The translations under genes and the position numbers were made by a program. A stretch of DNA of 64,000 nt from a virus: IMG/VR virus record IMGVR_UViG_3300025154_000087, positions 1 to 64,000 of that record; one strand, written 5' to 3'. Positions 6,520 to 14,554 of this stretch are shown here, piece after piece (position 1 is the first letter of the stretch; each line of letters begins with the position of its first letter). The notes under the pieces are model-generated. The model did no database searches. It had not been told where the DNA came from and saw only the letters and a list, made by a program, of their open reading frames with translations.

Positions 6520-8119
6520 ACCTTGGGTGCATCAGCGAAAAGCATTAGAGGTATCTTGGAATAAAACCTATTTCGCTTTGCTGATGGACTATGGAACAGG
6601 GAAAACCAAAGTAATCATTGATAATGCTGGAATCCTATTCGAGCAGAAAGGGGCTATCGATGCTTTATTCATCATAGCCCCGAATAATGTTCATAAGCAA
6701 TGGGTATTAGAGCAAATCCCTGAACATTTACCCGAACGAATCCCCCGGATTTGCCGGGTATGGACGGGAGAGGACACAATCAAATTTAAAAAATCTCTAG
6801 AGGATTTTTGGTCGGATCGTAACAAGAATAAATTAAAGATCTTTTCCATCAATGTCGAGGCCTTCCAAAGTAGCATCAGAGCCCAAACCTTTTCTAAGAA
6901 TTTCCTGAAGGCTTTCCGGTCCATGTTAGTAATAGATGAGTCCACCCGGATAAAAACCCCTGGTACAAAAAGAACAACATTCATTATCAATAATTTATCT
7001 AAAATTGCTCCTTACAGAAGAACACTTACAGGAAATGAAATCACCCGGAGCCCATTTGATATATATTCCCCCTATTTGTTTTTGTCTGATTCTTTTTGGG
7101 ATCCTATTCCTAATTATCATATTTTTACCCATAAATATGCTGAATGGAAGAAGAATTTTACCTTTAGAAAAAATATAAAAGTAAAAGATTTCCATTGCCC
7201 AGAATGTAGAAAATACTTAGAGACCATTAATATCAAAAGAATGGAAGGGTTTGTATTTGCTGTTTGTTCTCTATGTAACCAGGTGTTAAAAATTGGGGGT
7301 CTCCCTTCAAAGGTCCGGAAATTAGTAGAAAGTGGGGGTAAATTTGAATACCCGACACTCCTTAAATATAGAAATTTGGATGAACTCCGCCAAAAGATTT
7401 CTTCTCATTCCTTCCAAGTACGAAAAGAAGATTGCATGGATCTTCCCCCAAAGGTATATTCCCCCATTTATACAGAGATGAATGAGGAACAAAAGAGAAT
7501 ATACAAGGAATTGAAGGATAACCTCTTCACCGTTTATCAAGAAAGCGAACTGACCGTCCCTAATAAAATTGCTTTGACTACAAGATTTCAGCAAATTGTA
7601 GGGGGGTTCTTCCCTGAAACCAATAAGCAAATCGGAGAGAACAACCCCAAAATTGATCGATTGATCTATGATTTAGAAGATATTGATACACCAGATCCAA
7701 TAATTATTTGGGCTCGTTTTGTTATTGAGATACAAGAAATAGCTAAAAGGCTGAAGCAGGAATACCCTGGTAAACGGATTGTAACCTTTTATGGAGAAAC
7801 GAAAAAACAGGATCGAGCCCAAATAATTGAAGATTTCAAAAATGGCCAGGTGGATTTCTTTGTCGCTAATACCATGGTCGCTGGAACTGGATTAAATCTG
7901 CAAAGGGCTTATCTTCAGTATTATTATTCTAATAGTTTCATGGCTGAGGATCGATGGCAATCGGAAGACCGATCACATAGAGGAGGGCAAACCCATACTT
8001 GTCTATATAAAGATATTTGGATAAAAGGGACGGTGGATGATACCGTAATGAAGGCCAATAGCACAAAAAAGAATTTGGCTGAATTCTTTAAAGATCATTC
8101 AATAAAGGAATTGGTATGA
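6482..8119 (+). CDS. SNF2-family DNA helicase/translocase
   Basis: 545 residues. The first RecA-like lobe has Walker A GTGKTK near residue 39, LFIIAPNNVHKQW (motif Ia), Walker B VIDEST near 154 and motif III LTGNEITRSP. A four-Cys zinc ribbon (CPEC ... CSLC, about 239-265) is inserted between the lobes. The second lobe has VANTMVAGTGLNLQ (motif V) and EDRSHRGGQ (motif VI). All ATPase motifs are intact. Phage SNF2 proteins are usually placed with replication or recombination genes, as here. Confidence 0.93.
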   Translation: MLWREQVYIFKNEPWVHQRKALEVSWNKTYFALLMDYGTGKTKVIIDNAGILFEQKGAIDALFIIAPNNVHKQWVLEQIPEHLPERIPRICRVWTGEDTIKFKKSLEDFWSDRNKNKLKIFSINVEAFQSSIRAQTFSKNFLKAFRSMLVIDESTRIKTPGTKRTTFIINNLSKIAPYRRTLTGNEITRSPFDIYSPYLFLSDSFWDPIPNYHIFTHKYAEWKKNFTFRKNIKVKDFHCPECRKYLETINIKRMEGFVFAVCSLCNQVLKIGGLPSKVRKLVESGGKFEYPTLLKYRNLDELRQKISSHSFQVRKEDCMDLPPKVYSPIYTEMNEEQKRIYKELKDNLFTVYQESELTVPNKIALTTRFQQIVGGFFPETNKQIGENNPKIDRLIYDLEDIDTPDPIIIWARFVIEIQEIAKRLKQEYPGKRIVTFYGETKKQDRAQIIEDFKNGQVDFFVANTMVAGTGLNLQRAYLQYYYSNSFMAEDRWQSEDRSHRGGQTHTCLYKDIWIKGTVDDTVMKANSTKKNLAEFFKDHSIKELV

Positions 8120-8670
8120 CGATTAACATAATGATTGACATCGAAACAATGGGGACCTCGGAGAATGCTCCTATAGTATCATTAGGAGCAGTTCAATTCG
8201 ATTCTGATGGAATATATCCTAGTGGGTATTATGGGGTATGGACTCTTAAGAGTTCGATGAGTTATGGGTTTGTTCCAGAGGCATCAACTATTATGTGGTG
8301 GATGGATAGATCAATCACGGCTCGGATGGGATTAATAAAAGCAACGGGGACCATAAAGGAGGAGCTTCTTCATTTCCATCAATGGTTATCGAATAAAATA
8401 GGGGAAGACGGAAAGAAAGAGTTAAGAATATGGTGTAATGGAGCAAATTTTGATGGGGTATTACTCCGTCATACCATCAAGAAAGTTATTGGGGAACCCT
8501 TATGGCATCATGGACAGGAAAGATGCTACCGGACAATCCGGAAATTATTCCGAGATGATTGGGAATCGATAGCAACTGCTAATTATAACCATATAGCGAT
8601 TGACGATGCTATTACTCAAGCCTTAGAACTGATCCCCATTCTCAATAAATACCATTTATGGGAGAATTGA
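8116..8670 (+). CDS. DEDD-family 3'-5' exonuclease
   Basis: 184 residues. Exonuclease motif I is MIDIETMGT near residue 6-14, motif II is NGANFDG near 113, and motif III is the H-x4-D pattern in NHIAIDDA near 160. This matches the DnaQ-like exonucleases of the RNase T/exonuclease VIII-like phage group. Likely roles are DNA end processing or degradation. It overlaps the helicase stop by four bases, so the two are probably co-translated. Confidence 0.88.
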   Translation: MTINIMIDIETMGTSENAPIVSLGAVQFDSDGIYPSGYYGVWTLKSSMSYGFVPEASTIMWWMDRSITARMGLIKATGTIKEELLHFHQWLSNKIGEDGKKELRIWCNGANFDGVLLRHTIKKVIGEPLWHHGQERCYRTIRKLFRDDWESIATANYNHIAIDDAITQALELIPILNKYHLWEN

Positions 8671-8672
8671 AA

Positions 8673-8945
8673 ATGATCCAATCAAACTTCCAAATTCTAA
8701 CTTTTAATCCGTGCTTTATCGCTTTGGTCGATTTAAATTTAGGAGGTAGATCCGTAACCAATGACGCTGAGAGCATAATCAAGTGGTTATCCGATCGGGG
8801 GATGACTCAGGACCATCGAGTTTTCTATCGGGACTCCGAGGGAGATTGGGATGAGATGAAACATTTTGATGGAGAATTTATAGGATTTTCTCCTATCGAG
8901 CAAAGTATGAAGTTATCCTTGATAAATTTAATGAACCATAAATAA
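8673..8945 (+). CDS. Hypothetical protein, 90 aa
   Basis: The start at 8673 has GGAGAA eight bases upstream. The reading from 8658 adds five residues and is also possible. Mixed alpha/beta content with a DSEGDWDEMKHFDGEF segment. No family recognised. Confidence 0.6.
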   Translation: MIQSNFQILTFNPCFIALVDLNLGGRSVTNDAESIIKWLSDRGMTQDHRVFYRDSEGDWDEMKHFDGEFIGFSPIEQSMKLSLINLMNHK

Positions 8946-8949
8946 AAGG

Positions 8950-8978
8950 TTTACAAAATAAAATTTTTCCATTAAAAT
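8950..8978 (+). promoter_or_regulatory. Rightward promoter, weaker -10
   Basis: TTTACA, 17-base AT-rich spacer, TAAAAT. It has the same architecture as the other copies but lacks the shared AAAGTATT spacer and the leader hairpin. It precedes the SSB-like gene pair. Confidence 0.72.
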
Positions 8979-9000
8979 AATAAAATAAAGGAGCATTTTC

Positions 9001-9597
9001 ATGGATGACATTTTTAAGGAAATTGAAGAGGCCGGGGATAAAGTAAAGAAGGAACAAACCATCGACTTAGGGATGATCTCTCGGTTAGTGGAATCCCAGG
9101 TTATGCTGGAAAGAAAAGCCAATGACTGGAATGTAAATAAGATAATCAGCTTTTCCCGGACGAATGAATACTCCATTGAGGATCTGGAAGAAGCCTTGAA
9201 ACTTCGGAAAAAGGACCTTTTTAATATCCGTCAAGTACAAATCCCGGAAGTTATGAAAGAGTTTGGGTTGGATTCTATCAAGACGACCACTGGAACCACG
9301 ATCAAGATCAAGGGGGATATCTCGGTATCCATCAAGGATGAGACCAACTTTTTCAAGTATCTCCGTGAAAATGAGGCGGGGGACTTGATCAAGGAAGTAA
9401 TCATTGTATCAGTAACAAGCGAAGAAAGAAAGGAGGTGATTGATACACTCGATCAAACAGAATGTGTCTATGAAACGAAAGAAGGAATCCATGCCCAAAC
9501 CCTGAAGAAGTATATTAAAGGGTTAAGGGAAAAGGGGGTAAAAGTCCCGGAAAATCTTGTGAGTATCTACGAGTATCAATTTTCAAAAATTTCTTAA
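9001..9597 (+). CDS. Conserved phage replication-region protein, 198 aa
   Basis: An acidic helical N-terminus precedes a core with LRKKDLFNIRQVQIPEVMKE, a short beta hairpin (TTTGTTIKIKGDIS), LRENEAGDLIKE and a C-terminal HAQTLKKYI. This layout is common in phage proteins encoded immediately upstream of single-strand binding or recombination proteins, and it has no firm function. The next gene follows 14 bases downstream, so the two probably work together on DNA. Confidence 0.7.
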   Translation: MDDIFKEIEEAGDKVKKEQTIDLGMISRLVESQVMLERKANDWNVNKIISFSRTNEYSIEDLEEALKLRKKDLFNIRQVQIPEVMKEFGLDSIKTTTGTTIKIKGDISVSIKDETNFFKYLRENEAGDLIKEVIIVSVTSEERKEVIDTLDQTECVYETKEGIHAQTLKKYIKGLREKGVKVPENLVSIYEYQFSKIS

Positions 9598-9611
9598 GGA
9601 GCATATTACTC

Positions 9612-10439
9612 ATGGCTGAAAAAAAAGCAGTAACAAAAAAGGAAGAGGCTGCCCTTCCTATCCCGATGGCGGACCTGGAATTGTTATCAGGTCAGGGTTT
9701 TGAAAATGCAGACAAAGACTCTTATGCGGTCCCGTTCCTTCGGATCCTGCAACCAACATCTCCCCAAATTGAAGAAGGCGGTCCCGCCTATATTGAAGGG
9801 GCGAAAGCCGGATTGTTTTTGAATACGGTCAGTAATACCCTTTTAGGGAGAGTCCTCGATATCATCCCCCTGCATTATGGCCGGGATTTCGTGGAATGGC
9901 TGCCTAACCGGAAAGGGTTTGTTCGGTCCCATGGTAATAATCCAGCTATTTTGGAAAGAATTGCCACGATCGACGATAAGAATATTTCCTATCTCGACAA
10001 TGGGAATATCATTCAGGACACGAGAAATCACTATGTTCTGTTGGGGGATCATCTTGAACTCGGTCCCATCATCTTGTCCTTGGTATCAACGGGAATACGG
10101 CATAGCAGAAAATGGATGTCTCGGATGGGAGCCCTTCGTATCCCCGGCAGCGATAAACAAGCCCCCATGTTTGCCAGTGTTTGGACTATCGAGTCCACTC
10201 GGAACTCCAATGATGACGGCACCTGGTATCAACTCGGGGACAAGACCACCACCAGCATTGAATTTGCCCGCTGGGTCAACAAGAAAGAACTTGATATAGC
10301 CATGGCGGCCCGAGACTTGGTTACAAGTGGAACAGCCAAGGCTGATTATGAATCCACTGTCGATACTTCGACCACTCCGGATAACTCTGAAAAAGGACCA
10401 CCTCCCGGAATGGAAGAAAACGGGGATGTCCCCTTTTAA
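9612..10439 (+). CDS. Putative single-stranded DNA-binding protein
   Basis: 275 residues. It has a Lys/Ala-rich start, a beta-rich middle and a disordered acidic C-terminus that ends NGDVPF, closely resembling the DDDIPF-type tip by which SSB proteins recruit partners. Position beside helicase and exonuclease genes and its own promoter and terminator fit an abundant replication protein. I do not see the classical bacterial SSB OB-fold signature, so it would be a phage-type SSB. A generic phage DNA-binding protein is the alternative. Confidence 0.65.
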   Translation: MAEKKAVTKKEEAALPIPMADLELLSGQGFENADKDSYAVPFLRILQPTSPQIEEGGPAYIEGAKAGLFLNTVSNTLLGRVLDIIPLHYGRDFVEWLPNRKGFVRSHGNNPAILERIATIDDKNISYLDNGNIIQDTRNHYVLLGDHLELGPIILSLVSTGIRHSRKWMSRMGALRIPGSDKQAPMFASVWTIESTRNSNDDGTWYQLGDKTTTSIEFARWVNKKELDIAMAARDLVTSGTAKADYESTVDTSTTPDNSEKGPPPGMEENGDVPF

Positions 10440-10472
10440 GTGAAATGATCTGAGTTTATTTTATAGTAGGGG

Positions 10473-10510
10473 AATCCTCCTGATTATTTTATTGATCAGG
10501 AGGATTTTTT
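10473..10510 (+). terminator. Rho-independent terminator after SSB-like gene
   Basis: A perfect 12-bp stem (10473-10484 with 10495-10506, sequence AATCCTCCTGAT and complement) has a 10-base AT loop and is followed by a T run. It ends the SSB transcript, and the next promoter begins two bases later. Confidence 0.92.
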
Positions 10511-10511
10511 A

Positions 10512-10540
10512 TTTACAAAAGTATTAACTTGCTGTATAGC
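10512..10540 (+). promoter_or_regulatory. Rightward promoter, family copy 4
   Basis: TTTACA, 17-base spacer AAAGTATTAACTTGCTG, TATAGC. The spacer is identical to the copies at 11328 and 22737. Confidence 0.82.
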
Positions 10541-10548
10541 ACTTATAT

Positions 10549-10572
10549 GGAAGAAGGAATAGGTTCTTCTCC
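10549..10572 (+). promoter_or_regulatory. Leader hairpin, copy B
   Basis: GGAAGAAGGAA pairs with TTCTTCTCC with one bulged A and one bulged G, around a TAGG loop. The downstream CCGAACCACAAAAAGGGAGAT is shared with copy C and nearly with copy A. Confidence 0.58.
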
Positions 10573-10597
10573 GAACCACAAAAAGGGAGATCCAATA

Positions 10598-10800
10598 ATG
10601 TCGATAGAAAAATCGAACAAACCATTAAACAGTGGGAATCATATGTTGCAAACAGTCGATTTGCAAATAAGCAATATTGAAATGATTGTATAAAGGATAT
10701 TGCTGTCCTGAAAAAGAAATTAAACAAACTTTACAAGCTGCATACGAAAACAAGACTGGAAGATGAAAAAATAATGAGCTGGCTGGATTCAAAATTCTAA
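10598..10800 (+). pseudogene. Broken small gene downstream of a strong promoter
   Basis: The ATG at 10598 opens only a 31-residue frame. Shifting by one base at the A5 run (10608-10612) yields a coherent charged helical protein (IEQTIKQWESYVANSRFANKQY). That frame is interrupted by TGA at 10678-10680 and then continues in the same frame to TAA at 10798 (ending IMSWLDSKF). One missing A plus one TGG-to-TGA change would restore a protein of about 68 residues. It sits behind an intact promoter, leader and ribosome site. Alternatives are assembly errors, or a genuine 31-residue peptide. Confidence 0.55.
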
Positions 10801-10839
10801 CCCCAACCGAGTCCGGCGAAATCCCGGCAGGAGAATAAA

Positions 10840-11049
10840 ATGGCAATCTATCAAGACCAAGTAAGTAAAAGATTAACCGATTTTATTGAGAAACATTTAA
10901 CCTTTGAAGACAATGGAGATCCTGAAAACGGTCCGTCACTTGACTCTTACTACAATGGTCCAGAATGGGCGGTGGATTTATACGGTTGTGCAACTGATTG
11001 GGCTGAATATCAGTTCATGGTATCTTATTCAAACTACTTTTCGGAATAG
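10840..11049 (+). CDS. Hypothetical acidic protein, 69 aa
   Basis: CAGGAG precedes the ATG. Acidic and aromatic-rich (DSYYNGPEWAVDLYG). No family recognised. A short acidic protein expressed early could mimic DNA or bind a host factor, but nothing specific supports that. Confidence 0.6.
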   Translation: MAIYQDQVSKRLTDFIEKHLTFEDNGDPENGPSLDSYYNGPEWAVDLYGCATDWAEYQFMVSYSNYFSE

Positions 11050-11060
11050 AATTAACCCCT

Positions 11061-11318
11061 ATGGATATCCCCCAAGTATATGTGGTAGAGGAACCCATTA
11101 AGGTAAAAGCTAAAAAAGGGCCGGATCAATGGAGGATCCGGCTCAGCAATGGGGTTGTCTGCAACCTCAGAGCTGTAGCCTTTATGATAGGCAAAACTCC
11201 AAATTCTATAAAGAATTTAGCAAAACGAAATGGATGGACACATCCTCGATTGTTGACTCCTGAAAATTTGAATAAGGATAAGATTAAGAAGGTTACAACC
11301 CGGAAAAGAAAAAGTTAA
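11061..11318 (+). CDS. Small basic, probably DNA-binding protein
   Basis: 85 residues. After a beta segment (QWRIRLSNGVVCNL) comes AVAFMIGKTPNSIKNLAKRNGW, which reads as a helix-turn-helix, and then a Lys/Arg-rich tail (KKVTTRKRKS). A regulatory or nucleoid role is plausible. It starts 11 bases after the previous stop. Confidence 0.6.
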   Translation: MDIPQVYVVEEPIKVKAKKGPDQWRIRLSNGVVCNLRAVAFMIGKTPNSIKNLAKRNGWTHPRLLTPENLNKDKIKKVTTRKRKS

Positions 11319-11327
11319 AATAACTGG

Positions 11328-11356
11328 TTTACAAAAGTATTAACTTGCTGTATAGT
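11328..11356 (+). promoter_or_regulatory. Rightward promoter, family copy 5
   Basis: TTTACA, 17-base spacer AAAGTATTAACTTGCTG, TATAGT. It starts nine bases after the preceding stop codon. Confidence 0.85.
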
Positions 11357-11370
11357 ACTTATGTAAGGGA

Positions 11371-11414
11371 AGGGAATTAATCCCTGAACCAAGGCTGGAG
11401 GAAACCTTCCAGCC
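11371..11414 (+). promoter_or_regulatory. Leader with two hairpins, copy D
   Basis: AGGGA-ATTAA-TCCCT (11371-11385) lies where the other leaders have their hairpin but has a different stem sequence. A second, stronger stem follows: GGCTGGAGG with CCTTCCAGCC (11393-11414, one bulge, AAA loop). No T run follows, so this is not a terminator. It more likely protects the 5' end of the mRNA or binds a regulator. Confidence 0.55.
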
Positions 11415-11460
11415 CCCAGTTGAGTGATTAAACAAACCCTAAACCAAGTGGAGGCCAGCC

Positions 11461-11664
11461 ATGTTAGAACTTACATCTGAACAAAGAGCCAGGGTTAATC
11501 GGTGTCGTGTTTATCTGGATAATGAAATGCAGAAGGGAACCATCAACCATTGTCTCCGGTTATTCAATCAAGGGATGGTCTCGGAGGCTGTTGAGATCTT
11601 GGCCGATTTCCAAGAGGTCAGTGAAAGTCAAGCTTATATGTTCTTGTTGAACAAGCAGGGATGA
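11461..11664 (+). CDS. Hypothetical helical protein, 67 aa
   Basis: Almost entirely helical by sequence (LTSEQRARVNRCRVYL, AVEILADFQEVSESQAYMF). It is first in the transcript from the promoter at 11328, with GGAGG upstream of the ATG. No family recognised. Confidence 0.65.
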   Translation: MLELTSEQRARVNRCRVYLDNEMQKGTINHCLRLFNQGMVSEAVEILADFQEVSESQAYMFLLNKQG

Positions 11665-11665
11665 T

Positions 11666-11839
11666 ATGGAAAAGAAAAAGGATGTTATAAAGGAGTTTTT
11701 GAACTACTTTCAATTACTCCGGGAAAGTATCGATTGGAGAGTAGATATTCAGAGGGAATGGAGGATATTTCTTTACTATAATATCCAGAGACATACCATC
11801 CCCAGGGAATCAATAAATTGGGTACTGGAGGCAAAATGA
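11666..11839 (+). CDS. Hypothetical protein, 57 aa
   Basis: The frame runs from an ATG two bases after the preceding stop to a TGA overlapping the next start (ATGA). It begins MEKKKDVIKEFLNYF and is Trp/Arg-rich (IDWRVDIQREWRIFLYYN). The flanking overlaps support translation. Confidence 0.6.
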   Translation: MEKKKDVIKEFLNYFQLLRESIDWRVDIQREWRIFLYYNIQRHTIPRESINWVLEAK

Positions 11840-12381
11840 ATCTGACAAAAGAATGGTTCCGGGAACATGGGGCTTGTTCTCCTGGGTATAATTGGGTACT
11901 CCATCGGAAAAACGAGGATGCCCTTGAGACCATGCAGGCCTTGTTATCGATTTCTCGGATTGATTGGGCTGATTGGGTTTTAGCCCGGTTATTGGAAAAG
12001 GAAGACCAAGTCCGGGTAACTCTGTTTATATTAGAGGAAATACTCCCTACTTTTATAAAGAGAAACCCAAACGCCGAGCATGGTCTTTTATTTGATTCTC
12101 AAGACCATATTAAGAAGTTCTTGGATCCTGAAGAAAATACTCGGGAAAATCGGTTTATCTCTCGTACTATGGCTATGGATCTTACTTGCGATCATTTCCG
12201 AGGGGATCCTGACGATCTCTATGATTTTATGGTATATGCTTTAGGGGTCACTTATGCCGATACCATTGATCTTCGGCATAGTTGTACTTCTTATTTGATG
12301 GATAAAGCTTTTTCTATGGGAGGAAAAGAATTTCACCGAAAAATGTTTGAGTATAGTATAAAATTAGCTGATTTGGATTAA
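11836..12381 (+). CDS. Conserved phage protein, 181 aa
   Basis: The N-terminal WFREHGACSPGYNWVL resembles a motif repeated in several phage early proteins. The rest is helical. The ATG at 11836 overlaps the upstream stop; an upstream TTG would extend it by six residues. Function unknown. Confidence 0.65.
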   Translation: MNLTKEWFREHGACSPGYNWVLHRKNEDALETMQALLSISRIDWADWVLARLLEKEDQVRVTLFILEEILPTFIKRNPNAEHGLLFDSQDHIKKFLDPEENTRENRFISRTMAMDLTCDHFRGDPDDLYDFMVYALGVTYADTIDLRHSCTSYLMDKAFSMGGKEFHRKMFEYSIKLADLD

Positions 12382-12391
12382 AGGAGGGACC

Positions 12392-12565
12392 ATGAAGGAA
12401 ATCGTTTGTAAAGAATACCCTAATGCCCAGGCATCCGTCATCTGTATTAATATCTGGACTGTTCGTATAAAACCCCATGGCCGAGTCCTGGGTATGGGGA
12501 GTACAGAAGAAAAGGCCTGGATTGATGCAGTTAAAACAATGAAAAAGGAGAAAAGAAATGGATAG
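12392..12565 (+). CDS. Hypothetical protein, 57 aa
   Basis: AAGGAGGGA lies just upstream of the ATG. Compact alpha/beta protein (VICINIWTVRIKPHGRVLG, then a helix ending KKEKRNG). Its stop overlaps the next start by eight bases. No family recognised. Confidence 0.6.
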   Translation: MKEIVCKEYPNAQASVICINIWTVRIKPHGRVLGMGSTEEKAWIDAVKTMKKEKRNG

Positions 12566-12782
12566 AATCTATATTACTTTTGGACAAGCCCATGTCCATC
12601 GAGTGAATAATATAATTTTCGACCATAACTGCGTCGCTGTCATCCCTTGTATTAATGAGGGGCATGGTCGGAAAAAAGCCTTTGAGTATTTCGGGGATAA
12701 GTGGGCTTTTTCCTATGATGAAAAAGCGATAACCGAACATTTCATGAGTTATTTTCCTCGGGGTTTGATCGAATTATCTTAA
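12558..12782 (+). CDS. Conserved small phage protein, 74 aa
   Basis: The pattern YITFGQAHVHRVNNIIFD near the start and KAFEYFGDKWAFSYDE in the middle recurs in phage hypothetical proteins of this size. The paired His residues may bind a metal. AAAGGAG precedes the ATG. Function unknown. Confidence 0.65.
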   Translation: MDRIYITFGQAHVHRVNNIIFDHNCVAVIPCINEGHGRKKAFEYFGDKWAFSYDEKAITEHFMSYFPRGLIELS

Positions 12783-12797
12783 TAACAGGAGGTTTCT

Positions 12798-13784
12798 ATG
12801 AATAAAAAGAGAATACGGACCCATTTACAGCGGGTATTCGATAACTGGGTACAATCCATAAAAAATCCAGAAGTTGCCCAAATGGTCAGGAATAATACCA
12901 TTATCACAGGGGGAGCCATTGCTTCTCTTTTGAAATCGGAGCCCCCCAAAGATTATGATATCTATTTCCGAAACAAGGAAACAACTTTGAGGGTCGCTCA
13001 GTATTACGTAGATTGGGTCAATGGAGACCCTGATACTCAAGATCGGGGGCATAAAGCTTTTGTCCTGGATGGGGACCGAGACATTGATGAACAAATCCGG
13101 GAAGTAGGACAATCTCCCTGGAACTCTGTCATGCTATCGACAACTCTCCCTGGTCAAGTGAAAGTGATTATTCGCTCCGATGGAGTAGCAGGAACACTGC
13201 CCGTGCCTGAAGATCAATTCGATACAATGGAGGATATCCCGGAAGAAATACTGGATCCTCCCTCAATGGAAGGGGAACCCGAAAAAGAAAAATATCGACC
13301 AATCTTCCTAACATCAAATGCTATTACACTCAGCGATCGAATCCAGCTAATCATTCGTTTCTATGGGGAGCCGGAGGAACTCCACAAAACCTATGATTTT
13401 ATCCATTGCTGTAATTATTGGTGTTCTTGGGAGCCAGGGGTTGTTTCCCTGAACCCCGAATCCTTGGAATCCCTGATGAACAAGGAATTAATCTACCGGG
13501 GGAGCTTATACCCGATATGCTCGCTTTTCCGCATGAGGAAATTCCTTTCCCGTGGTTGGAAGATCAATGCGGGACAGATCCTGAAAATATCCTTTCAAAT
13601 ATCAGATCTTGACCTGACCAGCATTGAGGTTCTAAATGACCAGTTGATAGGGGTAGATACATTGTACTTTGCCCATTTCATCGATCAATTGGTCAAAGCA
13701 AAAGAAAACTTCGAAAAGGAGGGTAAAGAGTTCAAAATCACAACCGGCTATTTGGAAACAATTATAGATAGGATTTTCGGGTAA
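12798..13784 (+). CDS. Nucleotidyltransferase-fold phage protein
   Basis: 328 residues. TGGAIASLL near residue 35 followed by KDYDIYF near 52-58 is the GG ... DxD signature of the polymerase beta/poly(A) polymerase nucleotidyltransferase superfamily. The rest is mostly helical, with an insert of about 40 acidic residues near 140-170. Members act on tRNA, protein or nucleotides; the substrate here cannot be deduced. Both DxD carboxylates are intact, so it may be active. CAGGAGG precedes the ATG. Confidence 0.72.
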   Translation: MNKKRIRTHLQRVFDNWVQSIKNPEVAQMVRNNTIITGGAIASLLKSEPPKDYDIYFRNKETTLRVAQYYVDWVNGDPDTQDRGHKAFVLDGDRDIDEQIREVGQSPWNSVMLSTTLPGQVKVIIRSDGVAGTLPVPEDQFDTMEDIPEEILDPPSMEGEPEKEKYRPIFLTSNAITLSDRIQLIIRFYGEPEELHKTYDFIHCCNYWCSWEPGVVSLNPESLESLMNKELIYRGSLYPICSLFRMRKFLSRGWKINAGQILKISFQISDLDLTSIEVLNDQLIGVDTLYFAHFIDQLVKAKENFEKEGKEFKITTGYLETIIDRIFG

Positions 13785-13799
13785 AGCAAAAAATAATTG

Positions 13800-13828
13800 T
13801 TTACAAAACAGTCTTTAAGTATTATTAT
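13800..13828 (+). promoter_or_regulatory. Rightward promoter
   Basis: TTTACA, 17-base spacer, TATTAT; an alternative -10 TATACT is three bases further on. No family leader hairpin follows. It drives the modification block starting with the wHTH protein. Confidence 0.72.
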
Positions 13829-13880
13829 ACTTGAATAGTCAACCAGTCATTCAATAACCAAAAACCTAAGGAGAAGCATT

Positions 13881-14540
13881 ATGTCAGACTTTGAAAAATT
13901 CTACGTGAACGAGGACTTCACCCTGGCCTTGGAGGTGGATGTAATCAATGCCGATGGATCTTTGATCCCTGGAGTATCCTGCATTGAGTCGTTCGAGGAT
14001 TTGATGAAGCTGGAAAAGGACAAGATCCTCAAAATTCATGCGTCGATCATGGGGCAGAATTCCCCGGCCGATGAGAAAAAAAGCTCGAAGAAATTGGTGA
14101 ATGAAATCATTGCCGAGTTGACCAAGGACAACCCGAAAACTCCGGAGTCAGCACCGCCGCCGAAAGCCACGAAAGCCACGAAAGAGCCTAAACCTCCGAA
14201 ACCCCCGAAAGAGCCTAAACCACCGAAGGAGCCCAAGGAGAAGAAACCCTCCAAAATGGATCGGATCAAAGAAATCGTGAAGGAACGGGGATCAATCTCC
14301 CGTAAAGAGTTGGCCGGTCTCATCGGCTCCGATGAAGTGAATACCCATACAATGATTTCCATTCTGAAGAATCCGGCGCGGACCAAAGAGCCGACTGCCT
14401 TTGTATATGATCGAGCGACTTCCACCTACTATTGGCCTGGTGTTCCGGTCCCGGAACCTCCGCCAGCACCTGCGGCACCGCCGGCTGAAGATGAACACAA
14501 ATTGGAAGATCAACTTCCGCCGTCCGCTATGATGGAATAA
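13881..14540 (+). CDS. Protein with Lys/Pro linker and winged-helix domain
   Basis: 219 residues in four parts: an acidic N-terminal domain (1-75); a low-complexity linker of repeated PPKEPK units (about 90-125); a winged-helix-like domain (about 127-180, ISRKELAGLIGSDEVNTHTM then VYDRATSTYYW); and a Pro/Ala-rich acidic tail. The winged-helix segment is shared with the protein at 22818 (GSDEKNTHIMVTIL, VTYDRKNKVY), so the phage carries two proteins built on one DNA-binding module. The linker could tether the domain to another complex. Function unknown. Confidence 0.7.
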   Translation: MSDFEKFYVNEDFTLALEVDVINADGSLIPGVSCIESFEDLMKLEKDKILKIHASIMGQNSPADEKKSSKKLVNEIIAELTKDNPKTPESAPPPKATKATKEPKPPKPPKEPKPPKEPKEKKPSKMDRIKEIVKERGSISRKELAGLIGSDEVNTHTMISILKNPARTKEPTAFVYDRATSTYYWPGVPVPEPPPAPAAPPAEDEHKLEDQLPPSAMME

Positions 14541-14554
14541 GCCGCCGGCCCGCC

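Noticed and set aside
14036-14425. A 129-residue minus-strand frame rich in Gly/Ser/Phe.
   Set aside because: It is the antisense image of the Pro/Lys linker and winged-helix gene; the low complexity comes from that linker.
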